A DNA stretch of 5,925 nt, taken from assembly GCA_964648005.1 (NCBI GenBank), contig CAZYKR010000267.1, forward strand, positions 1-5,925, read 5' to 3'. Each line of letters opens with the position of its first letter. Positions within the stretch are counted from its first letter, which is position 1. Position numbers and translations under genes: made by a program. Below the pieces are notes generated by a model. It was not told where the DNA came from and made no database searches. It was given only the letters and a program-made list of their open reading frames with translations. This stretch comes from JAGQTE01 sp964648005 (GTDB lineage Bacteria; Actinomycetota; Acidimicrobiia; Acidimicrobiales; Acidimicrobilacustridaceae). Positions 1 through 5,341 of this stretch are shown in pieces.

Positions 1-185
1 ATCGCGCCGGTGCGGTCGATGGCCGCGGGCGCGCATCGCCCGGTAGCCTGAGCGGCTCCGGTGCCGGCGGGCAGCGGAGGGTCGGGAAGGCCGAACGCAG
101 CCACCAGCCACGCATCGACCCGGGGGGTCCACCAATCACGGCGACGCGCGCATCCCGCCCGGTCGAGGGGGCAGCTGACGAGCGG
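1..185 (+). other. Leader upstream of the acyltransferase gene; no gene assigned
   Basis: No gene can be supported here. The acyltransferase reading frame has no stop from position 3 onward, but it also has no ATG, GTG or TTG before 186, and most of its translation (Gly/Arg/Ser-rich) does not look like a protein domain. A second frame gives a 16-residue tail ending in TGA at 49-51, which could be the end of an upstream gene but is too short to judge. A GGTAGCCT sequence at 42-49 resembles an actinobacterial -10 box. The region is probably promoter plus 5' leader, with part of it perhaps encoding a longer N-terminus of the acyltransferase. Confidence 0.5.
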
Positions 186-2666
186 TTGGAGTACGTGGCA
201 CCGCTCGACGGCCTGCGCGCCGTGGCGGTGAGCGCTGTCGTGCTGTTCCACACCGGTGCGTCGTGGATGTCGGGCGGCTTCTTGGGCGTGTCGACCTTCT
301 TCACGTTGTCCGGCTTCTTGATCACCACCCTGCTGCTGGCCGAGCATCGCCGGCGCGACGGCGTGTCGCTCACCGGGTTCTGGCGGCGGCGGGTTCGACG
401 CCTGCTGCCGATCTCGGCGGTGACGCTGGTGGCCGTGGTGGCGTTGGCGCCGGTGGCGTGGTCGGCGTTGCAGCTCGATCGGCTGACGGGCGACGTGGCG
501 GCCGCCGGCTTCTACGTGGCGAACTGGCGGTTCCTGCTCACGGACTCGTCCTACCTCGACCTGTTCGCGGCGCCGTCGCCCGTGCTGCACTACTGGAGCC
601 TCGCCATCGAGGAGCAGTTCTACGTGGTGTTCCCGCTGGTGGCCGTGTGGTCGCTGCGGCGCGGTGGTGTGACCCTCCTGGCTCGGGTGATCGCCGTCGG
701 GGTCGTCATCAGCGCCGCCCTGCCGCTGGTGTTCTCGATGTCGCCCGATCGCGTCTACCTGGGGACCGACACGCGCGCGGCCGAGCTGTTGATCGGTGCG
801 CTGCTCGCCACCGTGGTGGCGGGGCGCGGCTTCGGGACGTTGCGCGACCCCGAGCGCACGTCGACGCGCCGCCTCGGAGCGGCCGGACCGGTGGCGCTGG
901 CCGTGAGCCTGGTGGCCTTCGTCATGGTGGACCGCGCCGACTCGTGGCTCTACGGCGGCGGCCTCGCCGCCTTCGGGTTCGTGTCGCTCGTCGTCGTGGC
1001 GTCGGCCGTGGCGCCGCCGCAGGTGAGCCCCGTGGCCCGCCTGCTGGCCTTCGCTCCGCTCGTGGCGTTGGGGCGGATCTCCTACGGCATCTACGTGATC
1101 CACTGGCCCTTGTTCCAGGTGCTGACCGAGCAGCGCACCGGCCTCGATCCCGTGACCCTCAACGCCGTGCGGATCGGCCTCACCCTCGTGCTCGCCGTGC
1201 TCTCGGCCCGCCTCCTCGAACAACCGATCCGACGGGGCCGGGTCGTGCCGCGCCGGATGGTGCTTCTCGCCGTGCCCGTGTGTGCCGTCGGCATCGCGGT
1301 GCTGGCGGTGGTCGTCGTGCGGCCGCTGGTGCAGCCGGCGAGCCAGATCACCTTCGGGGTGGAGGGTGCGCCGCCTCCGATCCCCGTGGCGGAGTCGTCG
1401 TCGCCGCCCCCGCTCGCCGCCAGCGCGGCCGGGACGGTGCCGGCGGAGCCGGTGCACGCCCTGGTCGTCGGTGGTCCCGCCACGGCCGGACTGGCGACAT
1501 CGATCGACGGGTGGGCGGCGCTGTTCGCGCCGGACCTCACCGTCGCGACGGTGGTGGCACCCTGCGGCACCACCCGTGCCCCGATCGGTGTGGCGTTCCG
1601 CACCGAGCAGGAGACCTGCGCCGGATGGGTCGAGGCCTGGACGGCGGCGCTGGCGGCCGAGCAACCCGAGATCGTCGTGCTGTTGTTGCCGCTCGAGCAC
1701 ACGACGATGCCGGCGTGGGGGGATCGCGTGTGGCGCGAGGAGGCCCAAGCGGTCGTGGACCTGCTGACCTCGACCGGCGCCACGGTGCTGCCCGTCGACA
1801 CCACACCGAACCCGCTCGACGGCTTCGACGCCGAGATCCCGATCGTGCTCGACGCCCAGGGCGCCAACGCCGGACTGGTCGAGAACCTGCCCGTGGGCGG
1901 CGAGGCGACGGTGATCGGGGAGCGGCTGCGAGCGGTCGCCAGCGCCGTCGGGGCACCGAGTGCCGGCGACGCTGACGTGCCCCGGGTGATGGTGGTCGGC
2001 NNNNNNNNNNCGCTGGAGCAGTGGGCGCAGCGCACCGGGTCGGCCACGGTGTGGAACGCCGCCGCCCTGGGCTGCGGCATCGCCGAAGGTGGGCGGACGA
2101 CCGCCACGCCGCCACACGACGTCGACGCCGAGAAGTGCCTGGCCTGGCGGGACGGCTGGGCGGCCGGCGTGGAGCAGTTCCAACCCGACATCGTGCTCTT
2201 CCTCCCCAGCGCATGGGACCTCCCCGGCCGCGAGGTCCCGGGGTGGGGTGGCGTGCAGTCGATCGGCGATGCCACCTTCGACGCGTGGCTGGTCGAGCAG
2301 TACCAGGGAGCCGTCGACACGTGGGGCGCCGGCGGGGCGACGGTGGTGGCCGCCGGGCTGCCGTGCACCGGCGACGTGTGGACCGGCTTCGCCATCTCGG
2401 GGACCGGGGCGTTCGACAACGACCGCATCGCTGCGCTCGACCGGTTGGTCGCCGAGCGGCTCGACGGCGTGACCTACATCGATCTGCCCGCCGAGGTCTG
2501 CCCCGGCGGCTCCTACGTCGCCGACCTCGGCGGTATCGAGGGCGCTCGCCCGGACGGGCTGCATTTCAGCGCCGATGCTGCGCTGTGGGTGGCCGATCGG
2601 TTGGGGCCGCAGGTGCTGGCTGCTCGGGCATCCGACGGCGAGACGGCCGACGCACCGACCCCGTGA
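186..2666 (+). CDS. Membrane O-acyltransferase (acyltransferase 3 family) fused to two tandem SGNH-like modules; interrupted by an assembly gap
   Basis: Proteins of this OafA/YrhL-like family move acetyl or other acyl groups across the membrane onto surface polysaccharide or peptidoglycan. In SGNH-fused members the extracytoplasmic SGNH domain finishes the transfer. Seen: the N-terminal motif PLDGLRAVAV (residues 6-15), the conserved His22 in VVLFH, the basic loop FWRRRVRRLLP (65-75), SLAIEEQFY (138-146), and about ten hydrophobic segments ending near EQPIRR (345-350). A last membrane segment (about 359-378) leads into a Pro/Ser-rich linker (about 390-425). Two SGNH-like modules follow. Module 1 (about 425-600) has VVGGP in place of the G-D-S motif. 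Module 2 (about 600-815) ends in D790-x-x-H793, the usual Asp/His block. Residues 606-609 fall in the N run, exactly where G-D-S is expected. At 826 aa it is longer than usual single-SGNH members (about 650-720). The TTG start is tentative: residues just before it (ERLEYV) resemble the normal family N-terminus, so the true start may be further upstream. The family call is secure; the acyl donor and acceptor are unknown. Confidence 0.9.
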   Translation: MEYVAPLDGLRAVAVSAVVLFHTGASWMSGGFLGVSTFFTLSGFLITTLLLAEHRRRDGVSLTGFWRRRVRRLLPISAVTLVAVVALAPVAWSALQLDRLTGDVAAAGFYVANWRFLLTDSSYLDLFAAPSPVLHYWSLAIEEQFYVVFPLVAVWSLRRGGVTLLARVIAVGVVISAALPLVFSMSPDRVYLGTDTRAAELLIGALLATVVAGRGFGTLRDPERTSTRRLGAAGPVALAVSLVAFVMVDRADSWLYGGGLAAFGFVSLVVVASAVAPPQVSPVARLLAFAPLVALGRISYGIYVIHWPLFQVLTEQRTGLDPVTLNAVRIGLTLVLAVLSARLLEQPIRRGRVVPRRMVLLAVPVCAVGIAVLAVVVVRPLVQPASQITFGVEGAPPPIPVAESSSPPPLAASAAGTVPAEPVHALVVGGPATAGLATSIDGWAALFAPDLTVATVVAPCGTTRAPIGVAFRTEQETCAGWVEAWTAALAAEQPEIVVLLLPLEHTTMPAWGDRVWREEAQAVVDLLTSTGATVLPVDTTPNPLDGFDAEIPIVLDAQGANAGLVENLPVGGEATVIGERLRAVASAVGAPSAGDADVPRVMVVGXXXXLEQWAQRTGSATVWNAAALGCGIAEGGRTTATPPHDVDAEKCLAWRDGWAAGVEQFQPDIVLFLPSAWDLPGREVPGWGGVQSIGDATFDAWLVEQYQGAVDTWGAGGATVVAAGLPCTGDVWTGFAISGTGAFDNDRIAALDRLVAERLDGVTYIDLPAEVCPGGSYVADLGGIEGARPDGLHFSADAALWVADRLGPQVLAARASDGETADAPTP
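2001..2010. other. Assembly gap (10 N) inside the acyltransferase gene
   Basis: Ten undetermined bases, a usual placeholder length for a scaffold gap of unknown size. The reading frame continues across it, so the true length should be 1 modulo 3 if the gene is intact. It replaces the codons that follow VVG of the second SGNH module, where the nucleophile motif belongs. Confidence 0.97.
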
Positions 2667-2720
2667 GCGCGACGTGCGGGGCGAGCGTGCGGCCGCCCCG
2701 GTGCTGGGCCGCACGCGCAC

Positions 2721-2746
2721 GGGCCGGCGCCCGGAGGCGCCGGCCC
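2721..2746. terminator. Perfect GC-rich hairpin between convergent genes, probable bidirectional terminator
   Basis: An 11-bp perfect stem (gggccggcgcc at 2721-2731 with its exact complement at 2736-2746) closes a CGGA tetraloop at 2732-2735. It lies 54 bases after the acyltransferase stop and 43 bases beyond the stop of the opposing HU gene. There is no T run on either side, so this would be the U-less type proposed for many high-GC actinobacteria. Position and stem perfection support the call; termination itself is inferred. Confidence 0.65.
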
Positions 2747-2789
2747 GGCGGTGGTTGCTGGTTGGGGTCGGATCGATCCCGTACCGGGA

Positions 2790-3071
2790 CTACTTCCCGG
2801 CGAGGACCGCGTCCTTGAACGCCTTCAGCGGCGTGATCCGGGCCTTGCGGCGGGCCGGGATCTTGATCTGCTCACCCGTTGCCGGGTTGCGGCCCATGCG
2901 GGCCTTGGTGTCGACCCGGGCGAACTTGGCGAAGCCGGGCAGCGACACGGGATCGCCCTTGGCCACCGTCTCGGTGACCACCTCGGTGAAGGCGGCGATG
3001 ACGGCGTCCACCGTCTTGCGATCGATCTCCGTGCGCTCCGACAACGCGAGCACGAGTTCCCTGCGGTTCAT
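2790..3071 (-). CDS. HU-family nucleoid-associated DNA-binding protein
   Basis: HU is a small dimeric protein that bends and compacts DNA in the nucleoid and assists replication, recombination and repair. The 93-aa length is normal for bacterial HU. Seen: the MNRRELVLALSE helix start, an alpha-helical N-terminal half, the turn KGDPVSLPGFAKF (38-50), and the DNA-gripping arm with the family signature MGRNPATGEQIKIPA (59-73), including the intercalating proline P63. The C-terminus is the helix LKAFKDAVLAGK. It lacks the long Lys/Ala-rich tail of mycobacterial and some streptomycete HupB proteins, so it is the short form. The ATG at 3071 is preceded by GGAGGT (3075-3080 on the opposite strand), only 3-4 bases away, a tight but strong site. 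The gene stands alone, divergent from the PIN-like gene. IHF is less likely: the sequence reads as HU and the neighbours give no IHF context. Confidence 0.95.
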   Translation of the reverse strand: MNRRELVLALSERTEIDRKTVDAVIAAFTEVVTETVAKGDPVSLPGFAKFARVDTKARMGRNPATGEQIKIPARRKARITPLKAFKDAVLAGK

Positions 3072-3159
3072 GTGACCTCCAATTGAGTACTGATCGTGAA
3101 GGCGAGCATGGCATGACGACCGGCGGGGGTGGGGGATGGTCGGGCACGCGATGCTCGCC

Positions 3160-3183
3160 CAGAGCCATGCGGGCGTGGCTCTG
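3160..3183 (+). repeat. Near-perfect inverted repeat (possible operator or leader hairpin)
   Basis: Eleven-base arms (cagagccatgc at 3160-3170 and gcgtggctctg at 3173-3183) flank two G residues. Ten of eleven positions are complementary, and the exception (T3168/G3175) would be a U-G wobble in plus-strand RNA but an A-C mismatch in minus-strand RNA. It lies about 140 bases before the PIN-like start and about 90 bases before the HU start, so it could be a dimeric-regulator site or a leader structure. Function is inferred. Confidence 0.45.
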
Positions 3184-3257
3184 CGGCGCGACCCACCGTG
3201 GCGTCGCAGCCGGGTCGGACCCGTGCGGCGTCACGGAACCGGCACGCGCCGGACGGG

Positions 3258-3263
3258 TAACCT
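3258..3263 (+). promoter_or_regulatory. Candidate -10 element for the PIN-like/RDD operon
   Basis: TAACCT preceded by GG fits the TANNNT pattern of actinobacterial housekeeping -10 boxes. GGAACC at 3235-3240, 17 bases upstream, is not a TTGACA-type -35 and looks closer to an ECF-type GGAAC, so the sigma class is unclear. A 13-bp palindrome (gcccgg-a-ccgggc, 3264-3276) sits where transcription would begin. Confidence 0.3.
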
Positions 3264-3307
3264 GCCCGGACCGGGCGCGGCGACCTGCGGCGTCGGCGGT
3301 CGGTGGC

Positions 3308-3313
3308 AGGAGG
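3308..3313 (+). promoter_or_regulatory. Strong ribosome binding site fixing the PIN-like start
   Basis: A perfect AGGAGG with 7 bases to the ATG at 3321. It decides the start against an in-frame GTG at 3303, which would place the Shine-Dalgarno sequence inside the coding region. Confidence 0.85.
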
Positions 3314-3320
3314 ACGATCG

Positions 3321-3914
3321 ATGGCATCACTCGCCCAGGAGCGCTCGACCGGTTCGGTGGTGCTCATCGACGCGATGGTGCTGCGCGACATGGGTGCGGC
3401 GCTCAACGGGGTGTGGCGTCCCGCCGACGAGGAGGACCCGGCACGGGCGCGCCGTCTGGTTGCCGCCGCACGCCTGCGCCTCTACGGCACGCGGGACCGC
3501 ACCGGATGGTTGCTCGTCGCCAACGACGCCGCGCGCGCCGCGGTGTTGCGGCGAGGTGACGCCGACTGGAGCGTCGGCTACCTCCCGGCCATCGAGTCGT
3601 TCGCCGATGCCCCTGCGGCCGAGGACGTGGCGGCGATGGTGCGCCTGTTCCGGGAGGACGAGGCGATCGACGCCGATTCCGCAGCGGCCTTGGCGAACGC
3701 GGTGCTGTGCGAGGAGGTCGACGTGATCGTCACCGACGAGCCGCGCCGCTTCCGTCACGGACGGGAGGGCGACCTGCCCGACCGGCTGGAGATCGTCGAT
3801 CCGCTCGAGCTCGAGGCGCGCCTGGGGCTGGCCCCGGGGGAGCAACCCGCCGTGGAGGTGCCCGACGGGGTGCTGTCGTTGCTCGGCGACGAGCCGTGGT
3901 GGGTGCAGCGATGA
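3321..3914 (+). CDS. PIN-like domain protein, putative ribonuclease, 197 aa
   Basis: PIN domains are Mg-dependent RNases with a cluster of acidic residues; many are VapC-type toxins, others process RNA. Seen: an N-terminal strand with an acidic residue, VVLIDAMVL (13-21, D17), a helical middle, then DADSAAALANAVL (117-129) and the strand VDVIVTDEPRRF ending in D139/E140. This order matches the PIN pattern of strand-Asp at the start, D-x-x-x-A helix, then (I/V)VTxD. A strand such as RLEIVDPLEL follows, as in the typical PIN C-terminus. Unusual for VapC toxins are the length (most are 125-140 aa), an inserted middle segment (about 25-115), a C-terminal tail rich in acidic residues, and no antitoxin gene upstream. 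It overlaps the RDD gene by ATGA, so the two are probably co-translated. The fold is inferred from motifs only; it may be an inactive PIN relative. Confidence 0.55.
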   Translation: MASLAQERSTGSVVLIDAMVLRDMGAALNGVWRPADEEDPARARRLVAAARLRLYGTRDRTGWLLVANDAARAAVLRRGDADWSVGYLPAIESFADAPAAEDVAAMVRLFREDEAIDADSAAALANAVLCEEVDVIVTDEPRRFRHGREGDLPDRLEIVDPLELEARLGLAPGEQPAVEVPDGVLSLLGDEPWWVQR

Positions 3915-4615
3915 CCATGCTCACCCACGGGGCAGACCCGACCGACGTCATGAGCCGGCGGATCATGGCCTGGATCGCCGACGCGTTCATCACCTACGGC
4001 GTGCTGGTGCTGATCGGCGCCGCACTCGGGCTGTGGAGCGAGATGGGCGTCGCGGCAGAGGAGGGGAATCTGGTCAACGGCGGGACTCTGGCGCTGTTCC
4101 TCATCGGCGCCCTCGTGTGGGCGTTGATCAAGATGGTGCTGATCGCCACCTACGGCTGGACGCCGGGCAAGCTCCTGTTCGGACTGCGGATCGTCGGCTG
4201 GGACGGTCGGCCACCGTCGCTGGGCAAGGCGTTCCTGCGCTCGGCGTTCTTCGGGGTCGGGGAAGGCCTGTTCGGGTGCTTCTACGACCTCCCGGCGCTG
4301 GCGTGCGCCATGGGCACGGCGGGACACCGCCAGCCGGCCGATCTGATCGCCAGCACCTACGTCATCGACGCCGTCTACCTGGGACGGCTCATCATGCGCC
4401 ACGACAAGCGGGTCTCGGCGGGGCCGGAGTCGGTCACGGCCGATGAGATGGCCACGTTCGTGAAGCAGCAGACGGGCGTGTCGCCCCCGCCGGGCAAGAA
4501 GATCACCGAGCCCTTCTACGACAAGGGACGCGACACGTACGTGGTGTTCAACACCAAGCGCGACGAGTGGCTGCAGTTCGACAAGGCGGCCAACGAATGG
4601 ATCTCGCTGCGCTGA
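3911..4615 (+). CDS. RDD-family membrane protein with a cytoplasmic repeat tail, 234 aa
   Basis: RDD proteins are small multi-pass membrane proteins of mostly unknown role; a few have been linked to ion or proton transport. Seen: SRRIMAWIADAFI (15-27) with the family's Arg (R17) and first Asp (D24), three main hydrophobic stretches (about 27-41, 59-80, 113-134), the typical loop GWTPGKLLFGLRIVGWDG (82-99), and the closing GHRQPADLIASTYVI (138-152) with the second Asp (D144). The C-terminal 65 residues are soluble and end in a 10-residue repeat (Y210-E219, W220-E229, then WISLR). ATG 3911 overlaps the PIN-like gene's TGA, favouring this start by translational coupling; the frame is open further upstream only by chance. 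An alternative ATG lies at 3917. RDD membership is well supported; the function, including whether it works with the PIN-like protein, is unknown. Confidence 0.85.
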   Translation: MTMLTHGADPTDVMSRRIMAWIADAFITYGVLVLIGAALGLWSEMGVAAEEGNLVNGGTLALFLIGALVWALIKMVLIATYGWTPGKLLFGLRIVGWDGRPPSLGKAFLRSAFFGVGEGLFGCFYDLPALACAMGTAGHRQPADLIASTYVIDAVYLGRLIMRHDKRVSAGPESVTADEMATFVKQQTGVSPPPGKKITEPFYDKGRDTYVVFNTKRDEWLQFDKAANEWISLR

Positions 4616-4650
4616 CGGTGGCACGGGTGCCCCGGTCGGCGTGGCGCCCG

Positions 4651-4660
4651 ACGGTACCGT
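4651..4660 (+). promoter_or_regulatory. Perfect 10-bp palindrome containing a -10-like box
   Basis: ACGGTACCGT is exactly self-complementary and contains TACCGT (4655-4660), a fair TANNNT -10 match, 46 bases before the GTG start of the next gene. The 91-base space after the RDD gene allows a separate promoter. No good -35 is visible, so it could equally be an operator or chance. Confidence 0.3.
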
Positions 4661-4706
4661 TGTCCGACGCGCCGAGCGCGCCCGACCCACGCCTGGAGGA
4701 CGAGCG

Positions 4707-5276
4707 GTGAGCGATCCGACCCAACACCCCGGTGGCGAACCCGATCCCCTCGACGACCCGACGGTCGCCATGCCGCCGGTGGACGCCGGCGACGCCACGC
4801 CGCCCGGAGGAACGCCGCTCGACGGCGGCGCGCCCGCCGCCACCCCGGCAGCGTCCTACTCAGCTCCCGCCTATGACCCCGAGCCGACCGGCGTCTACGA
4901 CTCGGCGCCGTACGCTCCCGCTGCGCCGCCCCCGTCGGGCGGCGGCAAGACAGGCCTGATCGTGGCGCTGATCATCGTCGTCATCCTCCTGCTGGGTGGC
5001 CTGGCCTTCGCGCTGACCCGGTCGGGCGACTCGTCACCGACGTCGGGCACGTCGAGCACCTCGTCGTCGTCCACCTCGTCGAGCACCTCGAGCTCGTCGT
5101 CGTCGACCTCGAGCTCGTCCACGTCCACGACCCGGCCCAGCTCGTCCACGTCGAGCTCCACCACGAGCACGACGCAGCCGACGTCGACCACGTCGAGCTC
5201 GACGACCTCGAGCTCCACCACGTCCACCTCGACGCCGACGTCGAGCTCGTCGACCTCTTCGTCGAACCCGATCTGA
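4707..5276 (+). CDS. Single-pass membrane protein with Pro-rich N-terminus and Ser/Thr-only outer tail, 189 aa
   Basis: I do not recognise a named family. Seen: an N-terminal disordered segment (1-80) rich in Pro, Ala, Asp and Gly, with tyrosines in a PAYDPEPTGVYDSAPYAP stretch; one strong membrane helix at about 83-103 (TGLIVALIIVVILLLGG); then a tail (about 106-189) made almost wholly of Ser and Thr with a few Pro, Arg and Gln, ending SSNPI. With no signal peptide and Lys81 just before the helix, an N-in/C-out topology is likely, putting the tail outside. Such tails in actinobacteria are often wall-spanning linkers or O-mannosylated; here nothing follows the linker. There is no LPxTG motif or lipobox. 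The GTG start is chosen because GGAGG (4695-4699) lies 7 bases before it; an in-frame ATG-less extension to GTG 4641 has no such site and would cover the promoter-like palindrome. It may be linked to the PIN-like/RDD operon by position, but no shared role is shown. Confidence 0.75.
   Translation: MSDPTQHPGGEPDPLDDPTVAMPPVDAGDATPPGGTPLDGGAPAATPAASYSAPAYDPEPTGVYDSAPYAPAAPPPSGGGKTGLIVALIIVVILLLGGLAFALTRSGDSSPTSGTSSTSSSSTSSSTSSSSSSTSSSSTSTTRPSSSTSSSTTSTTQPTSTTSSSTTSSSTTSTSTPTSSSSTSSSNPI
5022..5273 (+). repeat. Ser/Thr-coding low-complexity tract
   Basis: About 250 bases built from TCG, AGC, TCC, ACC and ACG codons in irregular order, with six GAGCTC, several GTCGAC/CTCGAG and runs of TCG. It encodes the Ser/Thr tail of the membrane protein. 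Codon mixing shows that it is not a fresh pure trinucleotide expansion, but such a tract is prone to length change by slippage and to collapse in short-read assembly. Confidence 0.85.
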
Positions 5277-5314
5277 CCGGGTCGTGCTGACCGGGTCGTG
5301 CTGACCGGGCCGTC
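5273..5314 (+). repeat. Three tandem copies of a 14-bp unit spanning the stop codon
   Basis: Units at 5273-5286 and 5287-5300 are identical (ctgaccgggtcgtg); the third (5301-5314) differs at two positions. The stop codon TGA of the Ser/Thr-tail gene lies inside the first unit. Because 14 is not a multiple of 3, the three TGAs at 5274, 5288 and 5302 fall in three different frames. Confidence 0.85.
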
Positions 5315-5341
5315 GCCAACGGCGTCGCGCTGCGGCGGGGC

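Larger units (their letters stand above)
3072..3320. promoter_or_regulatory. Divergent control region between the HU gene and the PIN-like/RDD operon
   Basis: This 249-bp stretch has no credible gene and must hold promoters for both directions. Next to the HU start is an A+T-richer patch (3081-3100). Several dyads are visible: 9-bp arms at 3101-3109 and 3151-3159, a near-perfect 24-base palindrome at 3160-3183, and a 6+1+6 palindrome at 3264-3276. A -10-like GGTAACCT at 3256-3263 lies about 57 bases before the PIN-like gene start, with GGAACC at 3235-3240 at a fitting -35 distance. I see no convincing -35/-10 pair for HU. Confidence 0.5.

Noticed and set aside
1..51. Possible C-terminal end of an upstream plus-strand gene (16 residues then TGA)
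   Set aside because: Too short, no recognisable residues, and it overlaps a promoter-like sequence; cannot be told from noise.
1091..2428. Long minus-strand open frame antisense to the acyltransferase
   Set aside because: High GC leaves antisense frames open; the translation is Ser/Thr/Arg-rich without domains and lies over a well-supported gene.
2770..2789. Palindrome ggatcgatcc and a 5-bp hairpin (tcccg/cggga) next to the HU stop as a separate terminator
   Set aside because: Stems are short and lack a T run; the 11-bp hairpin nearby is a much better candidate.
3083..3559. Small plus-strand frame upstream of the PIN-like gene as an antitoxin
   Set aside because: Gly/Arg-rich translation with no DNA-binding or AbrB/ribbon-helix-helix pattern; it overlaps the PIN-like gene in another frame. 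So a toxin-antitoxin pair is not supported.
3755..4843. Minus-strand open frame of 362 codons
   Set aside because: It runs across the end of the PIN-like gene, all of the RDD gene and the start of the next gene; low-complexity composition and no ribosome binding site.
4895..5227. Minus-strand frame encoding a Val/Asp/Glu/Leu-rich peptide
   Set aside because: It is the antisense reading of the Ser/Thr tract; its regularity only mirrors that tract.
5022..5314. CRISPR-like array in the repetitive region
   Set aside because: There are no equal-length repeats with unique spacers; it is a Ser/Thr codon tract followed by direct tandem units without spacers.
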